Positions 1 to 6,570 of a DNA stretch of 64,000 bases are shown here, piece by piece. The DNA comes from JALORV01 sp963791235 (lineage in GTDB: Bacteria > Pseudomonadota > Gammaproteobacteria > Burkholderiales > Burkholderiaceae_F): contig CAWBRW010000029.1 in NCBI GenBank assembly GCA_963791235.1, positions 558,001 through 622,000 on the forward strand, written 5' to 3'. Under the pieces are notes generated by a model. It had not been told where the DNA came from and searched no databases. It worked only from the letters and a program-made list of their open reading frames with translations. The position numbers and the translations under genes were made by a program. Each line of letters begins with the position of its first letter. Positions within the stretch are counted from its first letter, which is position 1.

Positions 1-4
1 GCGA

Positions 5-715
5 CTAGCGCGCGGTCGCCACGGCGGCGTCGATCGGCCCGGCATTGCTTTCAGCCTGGAGTCGCAACTCGCTGCCGGCCGCGACGCGCTCCTTCGGGAG
101 ATCGAAGTGCCGCTCTCCGCCCGGCAGCACCGTGAAGATCGGCAGCTCCGAGACTTTGCGGCCCGCCTGCAGCACGACGGCGTCGGTGTAGCGGACATGG
201 CCGGTGCCGCTGTTGCGCACGACCAGCCGCGAGGCGGCGGGCTCGAACACGTACACCGGGGCCGGCTGCGCCGATTGCAACGGTGCGACGAACAGTGGCA
301 GGTCCATGCGCAGTGCGACGCGGAAACCGCTCGTATCCGGCGCGACCTTGAGCTGCGGGACCGGCACTTCGCTGACGAGCACGCGGTAGGCGCGCTCGCG
401 CCGCGCGTCCGGCGCACCGCGCAGCGCGATGCGCACGACCTGCTTTTCGCCTTTCTGCAGCGTGAAGATCGCCGGGCTGACGATCAGGTCGCGCACATCG
501 GCCTGGGCATCGACGCCGTCGGTCTGGGTCCAGGAGCGCTGCTGCACCTGCATCGTCAGCGCTGCCGGCGACGTGTTGATCACGTCGATGATGGCCGCGG
601 GCGACTGCGCGGAGAGGTCGACCCGCAGGGGCGTGACGGTGAAGCTGCTTTGCGCCGTCGCGAGGCCGGTGGCCAAGGCAATCAGCCAGCCCAGAAGGAA
701 GTGGTGTCGTGTCAT
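5..715 (-). CDS. periplasmic pilus chaperone (PapD-like, spore-coat-U pilus type)
   Basis: 236-aa exported protein. Residues 1-22 form a signal peptide (hydrophobic LLGWLIALATGLA run). The mature part has the two-domain immunoglobulin-like layout of pilus chaperones: an N-terminal domain beginning FTVTPLRVDL, and a middle segment with LQKGEKQVVRIALR, matching the subunit-binding strand region. Such chaperones cap pilin subunits in the periplasm and deliver them to an outer-membrane usher. The ATG at 715 is chosen because GGGGGA lies just upstream and the signal peptide follows; the open frame extends 33 codons further with no export signal. It follows a spore-coat-U subunit gene on the same strand with a hairpin between them. 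An usher gene is expected beyond the left edge. Family call is from sequence pattern. Confidence 0.85.
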   Translation of the reverse strand: MTRHHFLLGWLIALATGLATAQSSFTVTPLRVDLSAQSPAAIIDVINTSPAALTMQVQQRSWTQTDGVDAQADVRDLIVSPAIFTLQKGEKQVVRIALRGAPDARRERAYRVLVSEVPVPQLKVAPDTSGFRVALRMDLPLFVAPLQSAQPAPVYVFEPAASRLVVRNSGTGHVRYTDAVVLQAGRKVSELPIFTVLPGGERHFDLPKERVAAGSELRLQAESNAGPIDAAVATAR

Positions 716-786
716 GGTCCCCCAACCTGGCGCGTTGCGGCGCCGTGACATCCGTGAACTGCTGACCTCCATGGTCCGATGAACAA

Positions 787-804
787 CGGGCCCCGCAGGG
801 CCCG
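787..804 (-). terminator. GC hairpin between pilus subunit and chaperone genes
   Basis: Perfect 7-bp inverted repeat (CGGGCCC / GGGCCCG, 4-nt loop). Read on the minus strand it is followed by TTGTT. It lies between the subunit stop (834) and the chaperone start (715). It could be a partial terminator that raises subunit output over chaperone output, common in pilus operons. The T-run is short, so read-through is likely. Confidence 0.5.
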
Positions 805-833
805 TCGCCTTCAATCCAGGAAATTTCTACTGA

Positions 834-1355
834 TCACGTCACCGTCAGCGTTGCAGTCACGGTATCGCTGAAGCTGCCAGCCCCTGGGAATTGAGGAGTG
901 GGCACCGAGACACACAAGGGAATGGAGCGCGGTCCACCGGAGGCGCTGAACATCGGCGTGCCGGCGACGGTGTTTGTTCCGTCCCATTCCGTTCCGGGCA
1001 ATGCCGGGCAGGTGTTGCCAACGGCTACGAGCGGCAGCGTCGGACGCGAAATGTTGTAGTTGATGAATTCTCCGCCGCCGTTGCTCATGCGCTTTGACCC
1101 GCCGGAGAAATTGCCGCCATCACTTAGTGACACGCTCACCGTGGCGCCCTTGTTACAGGTCAGGACGAGGTTGGTACCGGTGTTCGTGATTGTTCCGCTG
1201 ATCAGCGTCAGTGTGCCGAGCGCCACGGTCGGACTATTGAGATTGCATTGGCTAGCGACGGTCGCAGTGATAGTGATCGTCTGCGCCATCGCAGACAGCG
1301 GCACGCCCCCGGCCAGCAAGGCCCCTGCGGCGATCAGGCGAATTGCTTTGTTCAT
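834..1355 (-). CDS. spore coat U (SCPU) domain pilus subunit
   Basis: 173-aa exported protein. Signal peptide covers residues 1-25, ending SAMAQ. The mature part has the SCPU pattern: start TITITATVASQCNLN, beta-rich Gly/Ser/Thr repeats, four cysteines and the ending SDTVTATLTVT, which resembles a donor strand. SCPU proteins are subunits of archaic chaperone-usher pili (Csu-like) that promote surface attachment and biofilm. Start at 1355 is supported by GGGGAAG upstream and the signal peptide; an in-frame start 10 codons earlier adds only a charged leader. First gene of the visible pilus operon; the chaperone follows. Confidence 0.85.
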   Translation of the reverse strand: MNKAIRLIAAGALLAGGVPLSAMAQTITITATVASQCNLNSPTVALGTLTLISGTITNTGTNLVLTCNKGATVSVSLSDGGNFSGGSKRMSNGGGEFINYNISRPTLPLVAVGNTCPALPGTEWDGTNTVAGTPMFSASGGPRSIPLCVSVPTPQFPGAGSFSDTVTATLTVT

Positions 1356-1546
1356 CGAGTCTTCCCCAGAAAAGTCATTGCCCACTTTCGCGGGACCGGA
1401 TGCTACTGGAGGAAGCGTACCCAGTTCACGGGATACTGATGCCCCGAATACCAGCCGCCCGGTTGGGCAATTTTGACCAGCCGGGGGATGAACGGCGTTT
1501 GAGCGGGATGGGTGGCTGCGGGCTTGGCCGAGGTCGACCGAAGGCC

Positions 1547-2311
1547 CTACCGCGGCCGCATCACCCGCGGCGGAAAGTAGGGTTTCTTCAGCGCCCGGCC
1601 CTGACCGAGGACGAATCCGGTCTGCTTGGCGAGCTTCAGCTGCTCTTCCCGTTCAATACCCGCGAGCACGAACGTTTCGCGTGTAAGGCCAAGGGCGTTG
1701 ACTTCGCGTGACATCTCGAACCAGGTTTCCTCGCGGACCGAAATCGGCGCCAGCATCTTGGCGAAATCCGGGGCGACGAAGTCGATGGCGCTCATTTCCA
1801 TGCTGGCGCGCGGTTCGGCGAAGCGGTAGCCGACCGGGACCTGGTAGCTGCGCAGCAGATCGATGAACTCGCGCACGCGGTACGGCCAGCGCAGCCGTTC
1901 CATCGCACCGCGCAGCAGGACAGACAAGCGATGCGTGGTGAGGCGGTGGCTGTCGAGGGTCCGCACGAGTGCTTCGAGCGAGCGCTCGACGGAGCCGAAC
2001 GAGATCGTCACAGCGACGCGCTCGACACGCTCATTTTCGAGCATCGAGAACGCGTGCTCGAGTGCCGCAAGCTGGATCTGTGCGCGCAGCGAGCGATCAG
2101 GCTCGAAATCGGCGGTCCACACATAGAGCTCGTCGAACCAGCGCTCCGATCCCACGAGCGTGCGCGTTGGCCACACCAGCGCGCGCACCCGCGAACCAAA
2201 ACGGCTCAGCGGATCGACAGTGGGGTCGACTTCGAGGTGGTGCGTACCGAGTTCGCGACGAGGTTCGGGCGTGGCCATGGTGTGTTCGCGTTCCTGGGGC
2301 GCGAACATCAT
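1547..2311 (-). CDS. degenerate EAL-like domain protein, copy 2
   Basis: About 254 aa, soluble, no signal peptide. The C-terminal part follows the layout of EAL domains: VAVTISFGS like the lsVNxS strand, AIDFVAPDFAKML like the KxD region, VLAGIEREEQLKLA like AEGVExxEQ, then GFVLGQGRALKKP like the QGY..KP end. The EAL motif and the DDFG metal site are not recognisable (RFAEPRA occupies the DDFG position), so c-di-GMP hydrolysis is unlikely; binding or a signalling role without catalysis is possible. A paralogue lies directly upstream (stop at 2354). Start is uncertain: ATGs at 2311, 2308 and 2278 and a TTG at 2344 are in frame. Assignment is inference from motif order. Confidence 0.55.
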   Translation of the reverse strand: MMFAPQEREHTMATPEPRRELGTHHLEVDPTVDPLSRFGSRVRALVWPTRTLVGSERWFDELYVWTADFEPDRSLRAQIQLAALEHAFSMLENERVERVAVTISFGSVERSLEALVRTLDSHRLTTHRLSVLLRGAMERLRWPYRVREFIDLLRSYQVPVGYRFAEPRASMEMSAIDFVAPDFAKMLAPISVREETWFEMSREVNALGLTRETFVLAGIEREEQLKLAKQTGFVLGQGRALKKPYFPPRVMRPR

Positions 2312-2353
2312 TGGATTCTCTGACAAATCGATCGCCACATCCAAGCGCAGGTG

Positions 2354-3058
2354 TCAGCTTTTCGTCGGAAGTGCGGGAGGAGGGTATGGCAGCCGCACGG
2401 CGCGGCCCTGTCCAAGCTCAAAGCCGGCGCGTACGGCGCAGTCGCGCTGTGCACGTGACTCGAGTGCCCCGACGATGGTGGACTTGGTGTCCAGGCCAAG
2501 TGCGCGCACCTCGAGCGCCAGGTCGCTCCATGTTTCGGCGCGGGTGGTGGCGGGCGCCAATACCTTGACAAAGATCGGCTGGACCAGATCGACGCCGCTG
2601 ATCTCCATGCTGACGCGCGGCGCCGTCAACCGGTAGCCGACAGCGATCTTCAGTCCGCGCAGCATGTCGGCAAACCCACGAAGGCGGTAGCGCGACCGCA
2701 GACGCTGCGGAGCGCCGCGCATCAGCACCAACATGCGGTGCGACACCAACACGTTGTTCTCGAATAGCACCGTCAGCGGTTCGAGCGCGCGTTCGATCGT
2801 CCCGAAGGAGATCGTCACGCCGATACGCTCGACGAGGTCATATTCCAGCCACAGGAAGGCATCCTTGATGGCTTCGATCTGGATCTTGGCCCGCTGCGTC
2901 GTGCTGGCGGAGCCGCCTTCGGTCCAGATATACAGTTCATCGAACCAGCGCTCGGCAGTGACGAGCGAACGTGTCGGCCACAGCGTCGCGCGGACAGCGC
3001 CGCGGAAACTGCTGGCCTGTTCGGCGGTCCCGGCTTCAAGCGGACTCGGGGGTGTCAT
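2354..3058 (-). CDS. degenerate EAL-like domain protein, copy 1
   Basis: 234 aa, clear tandem paralogue of the following gene. Shared blocks include LWPTRSLVTAERWFDELYIW, VERIGVTISFGTIERALE, the SHRMLVLMRGAPQRLR region and GFELGQGRAVRLPYPPP. As in the neighbour, the order of blocks resembles an EAL domain but the catalytic EAL and DDFG residues are absent. It starts with ATG at 3058 and ends about 40 bp before the start chosen for the second copy, so the two are probably co-transcribed. Function unknown; possibly a pair of non-catalytic c-di-GMP or protein-binding regulators. Confidence 0.55.
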   Translation of the reverse strand: MTPPSPLEAGTAEQASSFRGAVRATLWPTRSLVTAERWFDELYIWTEGGSASTTQRAKIQIEAIKDAFLWLEYDLVERIGVTISFGTIERALEPLTVLFENNVLVSHRMLVLMRGAPQRLRSRYRLRGFADMLRGLKIAVGYRLTAPRVSMEISGVDLVQPIFVKVLAPATTRAETWSDLALEVRALGLDTKSTIVGALESRAQRDCAVRAGFELGQGRAVRLPYPPPALPTKS

Positions 3059-3159
3059 GGCTCAAGGATGCCATCAATGCGGTATTTCGGCGCACTTTGG
3101 GGACTGCCGTCGGGCTGCCACCCTGATCCGATCGCCCGAGCGGCAGGCGTGTCGCGCCG

Positions 3160-3843
3160 TCAGTGTCCCCGGCGGCCCTCAGCCCGGGGTCCATAGGTGC
3201 TGAAGCGCTCGAGCACGCGCTGCATCTCCCCGGCATCGAGGCGGGGCGGTTCGCCAAGCGCGCATGCCGCGAGATAGATACCAGCCAATTGCTCGACCTC
3301 GATCGCCAGCGCCAGTGCCTGATCGAGCGATTCACCGCAGGCGATCACGCCGTGGTGTGCCAGAAGGCAGGCGCGTCGTCCGGCCAGCGCATGCAGCGCG
3401 TGGTCCGATAGCTCCTGGGTGCCGAAGGTGGCATACGGGGCGCAGCGAATGTCGGTGCCGCCGGCCATCGCCACCATGTAGTGGAAGGCCGGCAGTCCGC
3501 GGCCGTGGCAGGCCAGTGCCGTGGCATGCGGCGAGTGGGTATGAACGATCGCGTCGAACTCCGGCCGGGATGCATAGATGTCGCGATGAAAGCGCCATTC
3601 GGAGGACGGCGCCTGGGTGCCGGCGGCATCTCCCGCTATCGACACGAACACGATGTCCTCAGGCGCCAGATCGGTGTAGGGCACCCCGGTAGGCGTGACG
3701 ACGAACCCGTGCTGTGCACCGCGGACGCAGCGCGACGAGACGTTGCCCGACTTGTTGACGTTGATGCCCGCGGCGTTCATCGCGCGGGCGGTCTCGATGA
3801 CCGCACACCGGAGAGCAGGGCCGTCTTCGGCCGGTGCTGTCAT
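3160..3843 (-). CDS. class II aldolase, FucA/Ald2-like
   Basis: 227-aa cytosolic zinc aldolase. Visible motifs: NKSGNVSSR (phosphate/substrate loop), VTPTGVPY, SSEWRFHRDIY (catalytic Glu and first helix), VHTHSPHATALA (two zinc His) and LLAHHGVIACG (third zinc His). GGTDIRCAPYATFGTQELS is typical of L-fuculose-phosphate aldolase relatives rather than methylthioribulose-phosphate dehydratase MtnB. It overlaps the upstream mtnA by 4 nt (ATGA), so translation is probably coupled. With MtnA supplying 5-methylthioribulose-1-phosphate, the likely reaction is retro-aldol cleavage to DHAP and methylthioacetaldehyde, as described for Ald2 of the DHAP shunt. MtnB-like dehydration remains the alternative. 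Confidence 0.75.
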   Translation of the reverse strand: MTAPAEDGPALRCAVIETARAMNAAGINVNKSGNVSSRCVRGAQHGFVVTPTGVPYTDLAPEDIVFVSIAGDAAGTQAPSSEWRFHRDIYASRPEFDAIVHTHSPHATALACHGRGLPAFHYMVAMAGGTDIRCAPYATFGTQELSDHALHALAGRRACLLAHHGVIACGESLDQALALAIEVEQLAGIYLAACALGEPPRLDAGEMQRVLERFSTYGPRAEGRRGH

Positions 3844-4922
3844 GCGGCGCGCCGGTGTTCCGGACAGAGTTCGATTAGCCGTGCCGGCTCGACGATCCCG
3901 CGCTCGGTGACAATGCCCGTCACCAGCCGCGCGGGCGTGACGTCGAACGCGGGATTGGCGACCGCGGTCGTGTCGGCCATCAACCGCACGCCGGCGGGCG
4001 CGCCGGTGGCATCGAGTCCGTTCACCACCAGGACCTCGCTCGCCGCACGTTCCTCGATTGGGATCGTCAGGCCGTCCGCGATTGTCCAGTCGATCGTCGG
4101 TGAGGGTACGGCGGCGTAGAACGGCACGTTGTTGTCATACGCTGCCAGGGCCTTGAGGTAGGTGCCGATCTTGTTGGCCACATCGCCCTGCGCCGAAACG
4201 CGGTCGGCACCGACGATGACGATGTCGACCTGACCGTGCTGCATCAGGTGGCCGCCGGCGTTGTCGACGATCAGTGTGTGCGGCACGCCGTGCGCGGCCA
4301 GTTCCCACGCGGTGAGCAGCCCTTGGTTGCGCGGCCTCGTTTCGTCAACCCACACGTGCAGCGGAATTCCGTCGTCGTGTGCCGCATAGATCGCGGAGAG
4401 CGCCGTACCGTGATCGACCGCGGCGAGCCAGCCGGTATTGCAATGAGTGAGCACGTTGATCGGGCGACGAACACGGGCGTGCAACGTTCGCATCAGTGCC
4501 GCACCGTGTGCGCCGATCGAACGGTTCAGCTGGACATCTTCTTCGGCAATGCGCCCGGCTTCGTCCCAGGCCGCCGCCGCGCGCTGCGCCGCCGGCAGGG
4601 CCGCGCTCAGTGCGCGCAGGCGATCGAGGGCCCAGCGGAGGTTCACTGCGGTGGGACGGGCCGCCAGCAGCTGCGCGTGCGCGGCAGCCAGTGCGGTGTC
4701 CGAAGCATCGGAGCGCAGCGCCAGCGCCAGCCCGTAGGCACCGGTCACGCCGATCAGCGGCGCGCCACGCACCACCATCGTGCGGATCGCGTGCTCCACC
4801 GCGGCCGCCGAGGCCAATTCCCGCGTCTCGAACCGATGCGGCAGCAGGCTCTGGTCGACCACGCCGACTGCGCTGTCGCCGATCGGCCAGATGGAGCGCA
4901 TGGACGTGCCGTTCACTTTCAT
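3840..4922 (-). CDS. mtnA: S-methyl-5-thioribose-1-phosphate isomerase
   Basis: 360 aa, normal family length. Converts 5-methylthioribose-1-phosphate to 5-methylthioribulose-1-phosphate in salvage of methylthioadenosine. Diagnostic segments: RTMVVRGAPLIGVTGAYGLA near the N-terminus, NVLTHCNTG (the catalytic Cys in family members), WVDETRPRNQG, and GADRVSAQGDVANKIGT (the catalytic Asp). Start ATG 4922 gives MKVNGTSMRSIWP, matching usual N-termini; upstream in-frame codons are not family-like and run into a terminator. The class II aldolase overlaps its end by 4 nt. No MtnP or MtnK gene is seen nearby. Confidence 0.92.
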   Translation of the reverse strand: MKVNGTSMRSIWPIGDSAVGVVDQSLLPHRFETRELASAAAVEHAIRTMVVRGAPLIGVTGAYGLALALRSDASDTALAAAHAQLLAARPTAVNLRWALDRLRALSAALPAAQRAAAAWDEAGRIAEEDVQLNRSIGAHGAALMRTLHARVRRPINVLTHCNTGWLAAVDHGTALSAIYAAHDDGIPLHVWVDETRPRNQGLLTAWELAAHGVPHTLIVDNAGGHLMQHGQVDIVIVGADRVSAQGDVANKIGTYLKALAAYDNNVPFYAAVPSPTIDWTIADGLTIPIEERAASEVLVVNGLDATGAPAGVRLMADTTAVANPAFDVTPARLVTGIVTERGIVEPARLIELCPEHRRAA

Positions 4923-4973
4923 GCGTCGATTGTAGGACTCGCCGTTGGCCTCGGCGGGACGACGCCACCAATG

Positions 4974-4998
4974 AAAAGCCCCGCACGGGGCGGGGCTT
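4974..4998 (-). terminator. rho-independent terminator after the outer-membrane protein gene
   Basis: Perfect 9-bp stem (AAGCCCCGC / GCGGGGCTT) with a 5-nt loop, followed on the minus strand by TTTTC. It lies 20 bp downstream of the barrel-protein stop and just upstream of mtnA, so it separates the two transcription units. Confidence 0.85.
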
Positions 4999-5018
4999 CG
5001 CATGGCGTGGAGTGCCGG

Positions 5019-5645
5019 TCAGAAACGATAGGCAATGCCGAGTGTGTACATGTCGACGTTGTAATCGGGATTGGTGCCGTCGTCGCCTTTGGAATGATCC
5101 CAGTCGAAGCGAGCCGTCCAGCTCGGCAAGAAGTCCCACGAGACACTGGCGCCGTAGATCATCTGGCCGCTGGTTCCACGGGTCGAGGCGTCGTAGGTCG
5201 TGATTGCGCCGGTCTGCAGGTCCTGCACCTGCGCCAGGCCGCTGATTTTGGACATCATCGATCCGTAGCCGACCCGCCCCATGATCGCGGCCGGGCCGAT
5301 GGGAATGCGGCCGACCAGCGAAAGCGACCAGATCTGTGAGTAGACGTCGGCGTTGCTCGGCAGGGGAATGGTGCCGGCGGGGGGATTCAGAAGCACACCC
5401 TGCGTGTTGGCGGCACCGAAGTCGTTGAAGCCGCCTTCGATCCCGATGTAGGGCAGGAACATGTAGCCGGCGAAGAACTTCCAGGCAAACGGCGCGTCGT
5501 CACAGTTCAGACCCGGCGGAGTCGACGAGCACAGGTCCGGGTAGTTGCCGATACCCGCGCCGAAGCCGACATAGCCCTTGCCATCCTGGGCCTGCGCACT
5601 CGCGCTCGCTGCCACCAGCATGAGCGTCACGATGACTGCTCGCAT
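5019..5645 (-). CDS. outer-membrane beta-barrel protein
   Basis: 208 aa with a signal peptide (residues 1-19, ending ASAQAQ) and a mature part of alternating hydrophobic strands ending in Phe (LGIAYRF), the signature for outer-membrane assembly by BAM. GKGYVGFGAGIGNY, KFFAGYMFLPYIGIEGGFND and ARFDWDHSKGDD look like strands of the small 8-stranded OmpA/OmpX-like barrel family. Start ATG 5645 is preceded by AAGGGG. Ligand and role are not evident. It forms its own unit, bounded downstream by a strong terminator. Confidence 0.75.
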   Translation of the reverse strand: MRAVIVTLMLVAASASAQAQDGKGYVGFGAGIGNYPDLCSSTPPGLNCDDAPFAWKFFAGYMFLPYIGIEGGFNDFGAANTQGVLLNPPAGTIPLPSNADVYSQIWSLSLVGRIPIGPAAIMGRVGYGSMMSKISGLAQVQDLQTGAITTYDASTRGTSGQMIYGASVSWDFLPSWTARFDWDHSKGDDGTNPDYNVDMYTLGIAYRF

Positions 5646-5689
5646 GTTTACCCCTTCCTGAGTGAAACGCACCGCGCGAGTCTAGTGAG

Positions 5690-5713
5690 CCCGCATCGCG
5701 GTAGCAATGCGGG
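5690..5713 (-). terminator. inverted repeat downstream of the DUF3149 gene
   Basis: CCCGCAT / ATGCGGG, 7 bp perfect with a 10-nt loop, between the DUF3149 stop (5792) and the barrel-protein start (5645). No clear T-run. It may be a weak terminator or mRNA 3' stem. Confidence 0.35.
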
Positions 5714-5791
5714 CATGCCGGGATTTGCCGTCAGGATGGTGGGCTTATCGCGTCTTCTGGACAGCGCGAAAACCCTTCGAGGTGCGTCGCC

Positions 5792-5935
5792 TCAGCGCCG
5801 GCTGCGCGCTTCCTCGGCCTCGATCTGCTTGTTGAAGAAGCGGCGGAACCAGACACCCATGCCGACGATGAAGACGATCGTGAACAGTGACATCAGACCG
5901 ATGTCGGTGGTGAACAGCAGCTTCAGGGCTTCCAT
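5792..5935 (-). CDS. 47-aa DUF3149 membrane micro-protein
   Basis: Reading the minus strand gives a 47-residue protein starting MEALKLLFTTDIGLMSLFT, with one membrane helix (about residues 12-30) and the end FNKQIEAEEARSRR. This matches the pattern of the DUF3149 / TIGR02808 short-protein family (TTDxGLMSL followed by a single helix and a charged tail), common in beta- and gammaproteobacteria. GAGGAG lies 5 nt before the ATG. Function of the family is unknown. It sits 36 bp downstream of the DksA/TraR-like gene, in the same direction, and is probably co-transcribed with it. Confidence 0.8.
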   Translation of the reverse strand: MEALKLLFTTDIGLMSLFTIVFIVGMGVWFRRFFNKQIEAEEARSRR

Positions 5936-5971
5936 TACGGCTCCTCGGCAATCGGTGGGTTCGGGCCGGGC

Positions 5972-6370
5972 TCAGGCACGCGTACGCCGGGCCACCAACG
6001 CCGCGCGTTCGTTGCGCTCCTGGCATTCGGTGCAACGCGCCGCCGCCGGATTCGCGATCAGGCGTTCGCGCGCGATGTCGTCACCGCAATCAACGCAGCA
6101 GCCATACTCGCCTGTGGCAACGCGCTCCAGCGCGGCATCGAGCAGTGCCAATTCCTCGGCGTCGCGGGCGACATACGCGATGTCCATTGAGGTCTCGGCC
6201 TCGGCGGCCGCGTCGTCGTCGGTGTCGGCACGGCGATTGGGCAGCGCGGCATCGTCGTGCTGGTCGAGCCCGTGGCGGTGCAGGCGGTCCGAGACCGCGC
6301 CACCGACCTGGCTGCGCAGCGCGCGCAGGCGCGAACGCAGTGTCTCCAGCTCATGAGCCGACAGTGACAT
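5972..6370 (-). CDS. DksA/TraR family C4 zinc-finger protein
   Basis: 132 aa. The C-terminus carries the family zinc site, CCVDCGDD then RCTEC (CxxC-x17-CxxC type), preceded by helices with ELALLDAALERVATGEYG, standard for DksA/TraR proteins that bind the RNA polymerase secondary channel. The N-terminal coiled-coil is short. An acidic segment (RADTDDDAAAEAETSMD) precedes the finger. Start ATG 6370 has GGGGAA upstream; a longer frame to 6475 is rejected as it is Arg/Pro-rich. The downstream DUF3149 gene is probably in the same operon; the upstream gene (patZ-like) is divergent. Confidence 0.82.
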   Translation of the reverse strand: MSLSAHELETLRSRLRALRSQVGGAVSDRLHRHGLDQHDDAALPNRRADTDDDAAAEAETSMDIAYVARDAEELALLDAALERVATGEYGCCVDCGDDIARERLIANPAAARCTECQERNERAALVARRTRA

Positions 6371-6495
6371 TTTGTTCCCCAACCCTCTGGGGCGAGGGTA
6401 CGGGCCGCGATCCGCACCGCGTTGATGCTTGTCAACGTCATTTCGAGCCTTTACACCCTTGCGACCCGGCTTCAATCTGTTAAGGTGGAAGCTAT

Positions 6496-6511
6496 GTTGC
6501 GGTGCCGCAAC
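6496..6511. promoter_or_regulatory. 16-bp palindrome upstream of the patZ-like gene
   Basis: GTTGCGGTGCCGCAAC is a perfect dyad (7-bp arms, 2-nt centre) 59 bp before the patZ-like start and inside the divergent interval with the DksA/TraR-like gene. A TATGTT -10-like hexamer overlaps its left edge (6493-6498). It may be an operator; no regulator is identified. Confidence 0.35.
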
Positions 6512-6570
6512 GCGTTGCTGGAGCCCTCCGGAGCCGTCCTGCCGACCGTTCCCACGGAGATCCTCACCTC

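Noticed and set aside
3160..3843. Calling the aldolase MtnB
   Set aside because: The HYMVAMAGG and CAPYATFGTQELS segments fit FucA-like aldolases better; kept only as an alternative.
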